Of a stretch of 64,000 bases of DNA, positions 41,223 through 53,800 are shown one piece after another. The position numbers and the translations under genes were made by a program. Positions within the stretch are counted from its first letter, which is position 1, and each line of letters begins with the position of its first letter. Source of the DNA: Lumbricus rubellus (lineage: Eukaryota > Annelida > Clitellata > Crassiclitellata > Lumbricidae); assembly GCA_945859605.1 (NCBI GenBank), contig OX243824.1, positions 23,457,417 to 23,521,416 on the forward strand, written 5' to 3'. A model generated the notes under the pieces. That model did not search any database, was not told the DNA's origin, and saw nothing but the letters and a program-made list of their open reading frames with translations.

Positions 41223-44200
41223 GAGTAATAAAATTTTTAAAAAAATTAAAAAATTAAATAATAATAATAATATTAATTTGTTATAATAATAATAATAATA
41301 TTAATAATAATAAATGACAACAATAACAATAATCTTTTCTTTTTTATTTGTTCTGACAAACGCAGTATGATTACATGAAACAATTTTAATTAACATCAAT
41401 CTTAACTACTAACAGAACGGCCTGCAATACATGGCGCCAAGAGCAGCCTACAATATATTTATAGACATTCAGGACAGGAACTATTAAGTCAAACCTCTGT
41501 GCAAAATTGAAGATTCTTTGAAAGTTGCAAAAAAGAAAATAACTTTTGTATAAGTCAGCTGGGGAAGTTTATAAGTTGCAGTGATTGTTGAAACCAAAGG
41601 ATTCATCTAAATCACATTAATTTTGTGCAAGGCCTACTTCCTTTTGTTTGTTATTGTACTTTTGTTGCATTGTTTTTTAGACTCTTGTTGCAAGAGTCTT
41701 AATTTCTTTGTCAATCTATCAATCAATTTTTGTTTAATCAAAACTTCAGGCTGGCAGAACGCAGCATGTTACATACAACTAATATTACAAAGGTTTTATA
41801 TATAAGTTCAGTTTATATAAGCAACATAAATAAATATTTTGCATTGAATTAATATTAATTGATCTATGTTTGCTAGGTTAAAAAATGTTTTTGAATAGTA
41901 CTCTCGAGATAAAGTTACAATTATCTTTTTCCGGAAAAGATAAAAGGACGAAGTTCATGACCACAGTAGAGGCGAGGTGGAGGGAATAGTCTGTACAGTA
42001 CATGCAATTTATCATTGCGTATTGCGTTGAACAGGCAATAAAATGATTGCTTTACAAATCTTTTGCCATCAGTTCTTCATCAGGCTTCAGAAACTAACTA
42101 ACCAAGAACACCCTCTTGTCCAATTGTCTGTTTTATTATTTAGTAAAGTAGGCAGAGAGTGAACTTAACTGTTCACAGAATGTTTCATTTGAATAAAACT
42201 TAAGCAACATCTTAACCGTTGCAATTGAAATATAAATTCATACGTTCATATGACTCAGATAAGAACGACAAGTTTTTTAGTAATTGCAAGAGCAATATTT
42301 GACAGTCAGATGATGGGCTGGCATGATGAAACTAGTGAATAGTTAAGATGGATGATGGAAGACATCAACGCATGGGAGATGGTGTCTCTTAAAAAACACT
42401 GGGGGAAAGGAAACGGTTAACCACGTGCCTATTTTCCCAAGAAAGATGAAGAAAGGGATGAGGATACAAAGAAATCAAGGAAAAAGCACAGAATAGACAA
42501 GAATGGTGTCGTTCGAATCTTGATCATGTTGCCTAATAGTCTAGGCTTGGAATCTGAAAATTACACTGTTAGAAGCAAATCATGCAACAATTTGCTAACC
42601 GGTGTTTCTAGACTAATTTGACCCTCCTGAAACCGAAAATCGCGGTTAACAAGCTGGATTTTTGGCGGTTCCATGGAAAAACAAGATGGCGGACAAAATG
42701 GCTGCCAATTGCTTATAATGCCTAAAAGTAAATTATTGTATGTGATAGGAACACGGTTTTAGACTCTAAATTAAGACTACAGGGTTCAAGGAATGCAATG
42801 GAATCAAAAAACATATATGAAGCACTGCCAAAAATCAAAATGGCGGACAAAATGGCGGCTAGAAACTTAAATGGCCGTAAGTGAAGTTATGTATGCAATA
42901 GAAACATGATTTCAGAGTCTAAATCAGCATTTTCGAGGTCAAGGAATGCGATGGAACCAAGGTTACACATGTAGCACTGCCCCGGAAACCACAATGGCTG
43001 ACAAAATGGCGGCCAGTATCTTAAAATGGCTATAGGTGAAGTCATATATGCAATAGAAACATGATTTCAGAGTATGAATCAACATTTTCGAGGTCAAGGA
43101 ATTCGATGGAACTGAAGTCAAATATGTAGCACTGCACGAAAACCAAAATGTCGGACAAAATGGCGACCAGTATCCTAAAATGACTACAAGTGAAGTCATG
43201 TGCGCATTAGGAATTTGATATCAGTTTTTTACCCGGTCTTTGCAAGATGAATTCTGTGGCCTGTGCTGTGGAATTTATCTACAATGTTCCATTATTTGGC
43301 TAGATATGATCATTCAAATTATCACAATTGCCTCAGCAAGTCTTAAACCAAGGAGCGTTCGGCAAAAGATCGTAGTTATCATGCATCACCATATCGTAAC
43401 ATATCAAGCTGACTATCCCATGGATCTGGCATGAGTGGCATCAATATCGTGCCGTTTAAAGGTCATTTCAGTTGGCTATACAAGAGGGTCAATAATTATT
43501 GTCCTGGATAGGTAGGCCTACTGGACCTAGACATTGCTTATAAAAAGTGGAACCATACAGAAATGGTGACTATGACCACAACTTCGTCACGGTATAGAGT
43601 CTTGAAATAGCAGTTCTCAGTAATGTTGTCGGAAAATTGGCTGAATGTTCTTGGCATGCCTGAAAGGAAAGCTGATCTAATTTCATTCCTGTCGATTCAG
43701 CTTTCAACAGCTACATTTGGAGATATAGATGTAGGCCTAGCTGTTGCTGGTGGTTCGGTGAAAGAAGAAAAAGTGTTGCCTACGACCGGTCAGATGTGTA
43801 TGCCTTATATTTAATGATGTTTGAGTGATGACGGGAATATTAGCAAAGGGGAAGTTCATCCAATTCAAGCAACTATGATATGAAGAAATATATTGGCTTG
43901 TCATGCCATAACTGGATATGATGTGACATATTTAACAGCATTGAACTGAAATAATGCACGAATAACCTAATTGTAAAATTCTCACTTGCCTTTTACATTG
44001 GGAACATTCCCCTATAAGCTGAGTTAAGCTCATTACGGTACCAAACTGTAAGATGGGAAAGGTCTATCTTCCATATATTGATGCTCATGCAGACACCATC
44101 CACATTAGGACGGAGTGCGGTGGACGACAGTAATCTTTACTAGTGTGATCTGGGATTGGTCCTGCGCCACAGTCACATTATGGAGTTTATCTACTGCAGA

Positions 44201-47200
44201 GCATGCAAGGTTAACAAGCGTATAGAATTGAGCCCTGCTGCTATCAAAGTGTGATCTTGCAACAATGCCTGAATTAACTCCACTCTGCATACATAGCAGT
44301 CAAGTCATGAAACATTGGAACAATTGATAGGACAAGTCATGAAACATTTAAGCATTAATATTGCGCCTGCAATAGTTAAACTTCAGTGCAATCATGAGCT
44401 ACTAAAATATTTCCACTAGACAATCTCACCGCATTAAGCTCAATGATATGGATATAGAAGATAGAATCTGACTTTCTTGGAATTATTCCACCAAGAAAAC
44501 ACTAGTCCAATCTGAAATCATCTCTCTATCACATACATTCAATACATCATTTACAGTTAGTCAAAGCTTTTGTTCATCATTTTGGATTTTGGCTTTCTGG
44601 CAGCGTCACATAATAGGCTATATTAGGTGCCCTTAATTAAATCACATACATTGACTCGGAAAAATTTCATTTACATTCTGGAAGCATATTTCCATCAGAT
44701 GCAGAGCTCCACTAATAGCCAATTCAAGGATATGGCCGCCATTTTGTCCACTACTTTGGTTTCCTTTCAGCTGCTACATATGTTACATTGGTTCCATCGC
44801 ATTCATTGACATCGAAAATGTTGACTTAGACCCGAAATCATGATTTCATTGCATACATGACTTCACCTATTGCCATTTTAATAATCTGGCCGCCATTTTG
44901 TCCACCATTTTGGTTTTCGTGCTGTGCTACATATGTGACCTTGGTTCCATCGAATTCCTTGACCTCGAAAATATTGATTCAGACTCTGAAATCATGTTTC
45001 TATTGCATATATGACTTCACCTATAGCCATTTTAAGATACTGGCCGCCATTTTGTCAGCCATTTTGGTTTCCGGGGCAGTGCTACATATGTAACCTTGGT
45101 TCCATCGCATTCCTTGACCTCGAAAATGCTGATTTAGACTCTGAAATCATGTTTCTATTGCATACATAACTTCATTTACGGCAATTTAAGTTTCTAGCCG
45201 CCATTTTGTCCGCCATTTTGATTTTTTGGCAGTGCTTCATATATGTCTTTGAGTCCATTGCATTCCTTGAACCCTGTAGTCTTACTTTAGAGTCTAAAAC
45301 CGTGTTCCTATCACATAAAATACTTTACTTTTAGGCATTATAAGCAATTGGCAGCCATTTTGTCCGCCATCTTGTTTTCCCATGGAACCGCCAAAAATCC
45401 AGCTTGCTAACCGCGATTTTCGGTTTCAGGAGGGTCAAATTAGTCTAGAAACACCGGTTAGCAAATTGTTACATGATTTGCTTCTAACGGGAGCACGACG
45501 AACGCCCGATTGTCCAGGTCCCCGATTACCCTTTCCCCGATACAAACTCCCCGATTACAAACTCCCCGATAGGCCCAACACCCCGACAGACCCAAGTCCC
45601 CGAATATGCAACTAATCCCAAGTCCCCGACAGGCCCAAGTCCCCGATTGGTGATTTAATCTACACGTAAGACTATTTAGTGTCAGTCTGTATAGGCTAAA
45701 GAGGGTGACACCAATCGTCTTGGCCTTATCGGTAGACGGAAACAGAGTTGATTAAAGGCAAAGCCAGTTAGATTAATGTAAATAATATTTTTACTTCTGT
45801 ACGTGTACCAATATGTAATTTGAATTCCTTACTGCACGCTGAATTCAGAAGACAGCTATAAGAGAATTGTCCACAAACTACTTCAAAATATTCTACTTGT
45901 CTACTTGCTAAGGCTGAGAAGTTTTTCAAAAATGCAAGCGCATTATATCCCTTATATTACTGCGGCACACTGGGCATGTTTTGCTGATTCCCCTTGTTGA
46001 TGGTGCGCCACAAAGAACATTAATACAAGAACTGCATGCACAGTGCCCGCATGGAATAATAGCTGTATCTGATCTTCCGCATTTGCAAGCATGGCACTCT
46101 GCAGAGATAGTTGTTTCTGGTGCCGACTCATTTGCTGGCGATGCACTAACTGCTCCTGCCGATGCTGGCAATGCAGGTACTTCTGGTACTGCATCTGGTC
46201 TTATTGCATCTGGTCGAACTGGTATTGGTCTTGCTATTGTTGCTGGTGCTCTCGATCTTGTGTGGACAATCGGGCGTTCGTCGCAAACCCACACTAAATG
46301 GTCTTACGTGTAGATTAAATCACCAATCGGGGACTTGGGCCTGTCGGGGACTTGGGATTAGTTGCATATTCGGGGACTTGGGTCTGTCGGGGTGTTGGGC
46401 CTATCGGGGAGTTTGTAATCGGGGAGTTTGTATCGGGGAAAGGGTAATCGGGGACCTGGACAATCGGGCGTTCGTCGCAAACCCCTTCTAACAGTGATTT
46501 CTAGAGCCCTTTTGGAATTCCAAGCCTAGACTATAATGGCAGAACACTAAAGAAGGTGTTAGGACTAACTTAGACTGTACAATACATCATACGGTACGTG
46601 TATGTCTCCACCGTTTGCAGTTGCTGGTGCTTACTATTAACGTCAATGTCAGGTTTCCACTAGGTCTTCGGACATTGTAGTCCATTGGCATTGTAATCTG
46701 TGCCATCTGCGCTTTTTTCTGAAGAAAATTATTAATTAATTAGTTTTTGGATTACAAAACATTGTTTTTGCTATAGCGTCTGAGCCGACGTTTTCTTATC
46801 CAACGGAGACAACCGATGGACAGCCAGTCATCTTTACTTGCAGTGTTTCATTCAATGGATCAGCAAACACCTCACTCACTATTGAAGATTCTTCTGGAAA
46901 GAGCCTTAATGCAAGCAGTTATGATGGAACCTCAAAGGGTCTGCACAGCTTCAGTCTTAACTACAATGCCACTGCAGATTCAAAAGTTTATCAGGAATAC
47001 TTTTGTAACATCACGTTGTTGTCCAATGATCTTACAAAAGCTATGATTTATTCAAGAAAGTTCAATGCCTCTGTGCAGTGGGGTAAGCTAACACTTCTTA
47101 CAATGGCTAATTCATATATTACGATGGTTAATTCATATATTAATTATCAAAGATTTCAATTGTGCCTTTAGGAGCTTGTCAAAAGTGTTATTTACGTGGC

Positions 47201-50200
47201 TAACTCACTTATTTAATAGAGTTCATCTTAAAGTAAATTAAAAAGTGAAGGACTTGGAAAAAGTCTGATGAGTACGATGTGATTTAATGGAGCAAATAAC
47301 CTGCAAATACTGAAGGACAATGGAGTGTGTGATCTGTGACTAGACTAACTCCATACTGTGTAACTCTAGCTTCTCATGCGTACTAGTGCGATACCTGCAT
47401 GATTTCTGACAATTTAGACAGGACTGCAAAGTAAGAAGCTACTCCTACAACACCTTATATAGTTGAATTTTTCTATTGTTTTTAAAGCATGAACACTTTC
47501 ACCATATTGTGTAAAAGGTGACTGAAGGTTCCAGTAGGAGCTAAGATCATTGTGCAAAAGGAAAGTCAATTAAATATGTAGGAAATATGTATAAAATTTT
47601 CTTATTTTCAGACTTTTAACTGTTGTTTTTAGTGTTGCATTGTGCCTTGCAGTTTCTGTCCGAAACGTTCAAATCACTCCCATGGATGGCACTCAGTGCA
47701 AGCATGGTATGCAATGTTCCATTAATCAGACAATTCACTGTACAGCTAAAGGAAATCCCAAGCCAGGGACATTTCAGTGGATGATTTCTGTAAATGAAAG
47801 CGAATTACGCATGACCGGAACAAATGGTGACAATTTTACCTTCACAAACACAGGACGTTACGAAGTGCAATGCATTGCTTTTAATGAGATCAATGGCACC
47901 AGATACAATGATTCATCCAGCATCTTCAAAGCGGAAGGTTAGTTAAACAGGAATGTTTTCATGCTGTAAACACAGCAAAGTGAAAGAACTCCTAAAGGTT
48001 CTGGACTATTAAAAAAAATTACATTGGTGTATTCCTCTGCAATACATTTAGAAATGAACTTTAGCTTGTTGGTATCTAGACTAAGTTTACTGGTCAGGAA
48101 GTGTAAGAGTGGTGCTTCATGAATAACAGTTCACAATTGTCTTATTTATGTATGTATGTTTATAAGTGTTTAGATGATTCTAGTTCCGTTTAACTACCTC
48201 ACAAAAGCAAAGCCTTTCCTAAATGATGTTAACACTACCAATATATTTACCTACACTGTGTCCGGATAAAAAGTAGCCCCCACAAACAAGTGTCATAACT
48301 CGGTCAAAACATTTTGGATTTGTCTGAAATTTTAAACACAACAACAGTTACCATATTTACACGAGATTCCAAAGTCGTTTGCAAATATTCGCGAGTTTGT
48401 CAAATTTATGAGCGTTTGCGTTGGAGCACCGACAAATTGAACTTTCCAACATGGAAAACCTGAAAGGAAGTGAAATTCAGCTATTATGGTGCCAAAAAAT
48501 GTGTTTCTTGTTCTCGGACACACGATCGTAGACGTAGTAGGTTAAAAGCTATCCCGGGAGACACTCGGCTTCATATCCTGCAGCTGTAGCCGTCCAGCAG
48601 TCCAGACTTTGATCCGGAGTACATGTACTGGAGGAGCGTGTTTTTCGTTCGCGCGTAGCCGCGTATTCATGACATCGATAACCGTAGGGCGTAGGGCGCG
48701 TCTGTTTGAAGATTGGCAGTTGCTTAACCAGGTGATCATCGACAGGACCATAGCGTCTAAGTTTACGGCCGTGTGTCCGTGAAAAAGATGGACATTTTGA
48801 ACACTATATTTAGCTGAATTTCACTTCCTTTCAGGTTTTCCATGTTGGAAAGTTCAATTTTTCGGTGCTCCAACGCAAACACTTAAAAATTTGACAAACT
48901 CACGTATATTTCTAATCGGTTTTAGAATCTCGTGTAAATATGGCCGCTGTTGCTGTGTTTGAAATTTCAGACAAATCTCAAACCTTTTGGCCGAGTTATG
49001 ACACTTTTTTGTGGGGGCTACTTTTTAACCGGACACAGTGTATAATCTAATTTGCAAGTGGCTATCAGAGGATAATAATATTATCTCCATACCTACCCTA
49101 GTACTAGAAGCAGTAATGTCACTCGGCCTTGACATCGCTAAGGTAGGAATCATATTAAATGGAGGTCTGATGAATAAATCTACGATATGGTGATACATTG
49201 GCCTCCCCACGAGATGCAGGTCATAACCACAGGATTATGACACAAATTGATAAAACTAGTATAAGATTCAGTGTAATCGATCAATGCAGTGGGGTAATAC
49301 CAAAGAGGCACCAATAATTACTATTGATTAGGAACTGTAAATTATAATCTGGTCGCCGCTGTCTGATAATGATGATAAGGTCATCAGGAGGCAAACATCC
49401 CTCAGATGATTAGAAGAGTCACCTAGTAGCAGGGTCTCATTTGCAGGCAGGCAGGCAGATATAAAATGAGGAAGAATCCATCCACGAATGTGACTGGGTG
49501 GGGACACTTTTTGTAGTCTTAAGGCTTAAGCCACAACTATCAGCACTGAAATTATGAGCAATTTTCTTTAAATGACAGCTTAAAATACTACCATTGCAGT
49601 GCGAAAATTCTGAAAATTTTCGACAATGGGAAGAGAGACATATTTCCTGCCCAAACCCCTCCTTTTCTTGGTGCTTCAAGACCTTGGCGAAAGTTCTTTG
49701 GTTGCTTGCTCGTTTCCCTCCCCAACCCAGGACCAAGTTTCCGCCTATGACTGAAATGAATGTATTGGAAGCCAATGCAACTGAGCATTGGTTTAATATT
49801 TGAAAGAGTAGACCTAGTGCCTGCTTTTGAATCTGTGTTATTGTATAATCTGTATCATTGTGCATCTTGTGGTCCAGACATGAAAAGAATTAATATTAAA
49901 GGCTTGCCTAATATTTTATGGTCTCAATATGTATTTGTGTATTATATGTATTTGATTTGTGAACATATAAGAGATTTTATATTTTTAGTTGTTATGGATC
50001 AACTCAATTATCTTCCATCAGGAGAGGAGGGTAAGTGAAAAAATTATTTTAAATATTTATCAATTCTTTTAGAAATCTAAGGAATCAGGTTGCTGAATAA
50101 ACTTGTGCTGTCTGCGGGCAGTGCAAAATCGCGTGGTCGTTGTCGAAGGTTAAACTGAATGTTTGAGATGGAGACATCTGTCTCTATGTTTCTGTAACAA

Positions 50201-50836
50201 TGGTACATTGTGAAGGCGCAATCCAGTTGATGCTGATGTTACAGTTAAATATTGGTGATGAATCATGTGCCGTTTTAAGTGAATGGTGATGTTTAATGGG
50301 GGGCAGGGGGGGGCGAAGTGATGATGATAAATGGCGAATGATGTTGGCGATGGTGGTGGTTTCAAAATCTGAAGGCAGTCATTAGGTGCACTTACTTTTG
50401 CAGTTGTTGCATCAGTAACCCATCTCCAAATGCAGGTGTTCATGGTTCTACTGCCTTGTTATAATTAGGAATAAACCAATCTTTCAATTTCACATGACAA
50501 TTCGCATTGGTAGTGGTGTGCAGGAGAATTGATAACTAGTTACACTTCCTATAAAACCATGCGAGACTGTGAAATGTCTAACACCATGCAATTTTGCTAA
50601 AAGAGTTATTAGGATGAGACATACATGTATTACAAATATTAATTTTAGATTAATGTTCATCGAATTTTTCTCAATTGTGTTGACCCATCGAGGCTAGGCT
50701 GCTGTATCATGAGTTCTAGAACACCCAGAGATATAGTGATTGAGTTCAGTTACTTGTCTGCCTGCTGTATAGATCATTAAACCCAAGATATAGCAATTTT
50801 GAATGTGCTTTGAACTACACAGTTCAATCCTATAGT

Positions 50837-50876
<40 letters not shown>

Positions 50877-53800
50877 GCGATTTATATAGCGCCTCTTCAA
50901 GGGCTCTACTCAGAGGCGCTCCCGACCCAGGCCCGGTCGAAGAGAAAGGTCTTGAGCGAACTATAGAAATAGACAGACATGTTCCGAGGTTGGGAACGCA
51001 GGTTAGAGGGAAGGTCGTTCCAGACGAAGGTCCAGTGACCGAAAATGCCCTGTGCTGCCTTGTGGCTGTGCGGGCATGAGGAACCATGAAGTCACCTCTA
51101 GAGGCCGAGCGCAAAGATCGGCGACCCGCAGCAGTCGAGGTCAAGGTAAAGAAATCACGAAGATAGGAGGGTGCTGTGCCCAAGATGCAGCGCCAAGCAA
51201 AAGAAACCACCCTGAAGTGGATTCGCGACTGAACCGGGAGCCAATGCAAGACATCACGAATGTAATGCGAGATGTAACCAAATTTGGGAACGCCACCGAC
51301 CAAACGTGCAGCCGCCCGCAGGACCCCCTCAAGACCACGCAAGCGAACCTGGGGAAGGCCAAAGTAAAGAGAGGAACAGTAATCCAACCGGTTTGCAATG
51401 AAGACATGGACCAAGGTGGAAGCAGAAGCAGTTGACAGAGAGCGAGACACGACTCGCAGCTGGCGCAAATGATAGTAGCAGGAGCGAGTCAGGGCCTTAA
51501 GATGGTCAACGAAAGACAGTTCCGAGTCCAGAATGATGCCCAGATTGCGGACAGAAGTGGAAAAAACAAAGGTGGGGAATTCAGAAGCTAGAGACCCCAG
51601 ATCTAGCTTATCCAACTGTTGACGAGTTCCAAGCCAGATATATTGAGTTTTTGAAGGGTTTAAGCGGAGTCGATTGGATGACATCCAGGCAGTAAGGCAG
51701 TCAGTGGCAAGTGACATAGTACGAACAGCGGAGGCAGCTTGGGACGCTGAACAATGAGCGTAAGACTGGACGTCATCAGCGTACGAGTGGCTCTTAAGAT
51801 TGCAGGAGGCAAGTAAGGCCTCAATGTCGGCCGTGAAGAGGAGGTAAAGAAGAGGCCCCAGAACGGAACCCTGGGGGAGGCCGAAAGGAGCTGGACACCA
51901 AGGAGACCGAGTTGAGTGGAAGACAGTAGAGGTGGTGCGCTCCGAAAGGTAGGATGCGATCCATACAAGTGGCTGATCCCTGACCCCAAAAGATAAGGAA
52001 AGACGGCTTAGTAGAAGGTCGTGGTCCACTGAGTCAAAAGCGGCACTTACATCATAGAGGGCCAGCAGAGTGACTTGGGACCTATCAATGGCGCCACATA
52101 CATCCGAGAGGAGATGGAGAAGGAGGGACTCGGTGGAATAACCCTTCCGAAACCCAGACTGACGAGGAGGGAGCAAGTTATTAGTATCCAGATAATGTAA
52201 CAGCTGACTATAGCAACTAATTTTTCAATGATCTTAGAAATAAATGTGACATTAGCTATCGGCCTATAGCTAGACGGAACAGCCGGATCCAGTGACGGCT
52301 GCTTAAGGATAGGAGTGATGATTGAGCGCTTTTTGGAAGACGGCAGGACCCCTTCACGAAGCGAGGTGTTGCAGAGAAGAGTGAGGAACGGCAGGAGGAG
52401 GTCGATCGATTCCTGGATAAGGAACGGAGGAAGAGGATCCAGCTCCGAAGACTTGGGCGGCGAGGAGAGGATCAGACGGCGAAGATCAGCGTCCACGACC
52501 TCGGAGAGAGCGGTGAGGCGGCAGTCCGTAGGGGTGAAGGTAGGAGGAGGAGATTGAGCGGTGTCATGACGTATGGAGGAGATCTTAGACTCGTAGTAGT
52601 CGGCGAAGGCGACGGCTGAGAATGGAGCTTTGTAACCTATGCTTAGTAACCTATGCTTTAATTGCTTTATTCATGAGTATATATGTCATATAAATCTAGT
52701 TTTGGTTTTAAAAGTATTGTTCTCATATTTTTGGTGCATTGTTGATTGGATTTGGTGTTTACTTACTGCACTGCTGAGAAGGTTTAGTTTACACTTGAAT
52801 TTCCACTTAAAAGTCCTGTAGCTATCCATTTTATTGTTAACTTACATGTATGCATACCTGTTCTTATGATAAAGAGACTTTTGATCTCTTGATTACGAGT
52901 TGTGAAACTGTTTCACTGAAACACACATCTATGATGCGGCTACTAAAGATCGGTTTACACTAAAGTGGTATGTGTTTGAACAGACGGAAAGGTCAAAAGA
53001 TTGAGAATACTATGAGCCATAAGTGGCAATTCTGCAAGATTTTATTATCATTTATCAGGCCTACGTTGTTCTTTGAAATCTAGATTTCGATATCTCAGGC
53101 TAGCACGTGTGGGACGCGGTGGCACAAGCTACTGCGGAGCGACCTTGGGCAAGTTGCATACCCATCATTGTCTGTGGGGAAGGCAACGGGAAACCACCTC
53201 ACTCATCTCATCCCCAGAGGCGTTAAGCCAATGAACCTGCCTTACAGGCAGAGAACCATCATCACGTTGTTCGTATTTAAAGAGCTACTTACAAGTTTCT
53301 GCATCAATTTTTATTTTCAGATTTGGATACAAACAGCAAAACGTCACTTATAGTAGGGCTTGTGGTTGGACTTGGAGGAGGTTTAATTGTGATCATTGTC
53401 GTAGTAATTGTCGTATTCATATTCTGGAAAAGAAAAAAACGTGGTAAGTCTACTGCAGTATTCTCAATAAAGTGCATTGGATTATCTAGTTTCTACAATT
53501 GATTGTAATGTTAAGTTTAAGAGCATAGAAGTTGTGAAAATCACCCTAAAGTTAATGTGTGTTTAACACTTCGACAGCGTGAAGTACATTTTTTTCCAGT
53601 CACCTGATACATTCTTGTCACGAAAATGCTGAGGAATGCGTGAATGCATGTTATTAGGTGTGTTCTGCCCAGAACATGCATTCTACCCTGTAGTTCATCA
53701 AATGTTCCTTTTTGGGAAAGTCTCTGTTGAATATTCTTGTAATCCTTCGATATCCTTCTATGCATGGTTCCACACACCTGTGCCATCTTATACAAACTCC

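Larger units (their letters stand above)
42538..46536. mobile_element. Foldback (long inverted-repeat) element 2
   Basis: Ends AGTCTAGGCTTGGAAT (about 42537) and its complement (about 46520) are inverted. The arms (about 42538-43230 and 44690-46536, the latter split by the RING element) are built of ~150-bp subrepeats each with AAAATGGCGGACAAAATGGC. A ~1.4-kb centre holds a decayed ORF. Same architecture as foldback element 1. It lies in intron 2 of gene B. TSD not resolved. Confidence 0.82.

Noticed and set aside
45981..46491. Plus-strand frames opposite the RING ORF
   Set aside because: Shadows of the minus-strand RING frame, which alone has the Cys/His ligand pattern.
49437..49865. 142-residue minus-strand ORF
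   Set aside because: Overlaps the hAT-related fragment and the intron before the stalk exon; no coding motif.
51052..51435. Plus-strand frames opposite the LINE reverse transcriptase
   Set aside because: Antisense shadows of the LINE coding region.
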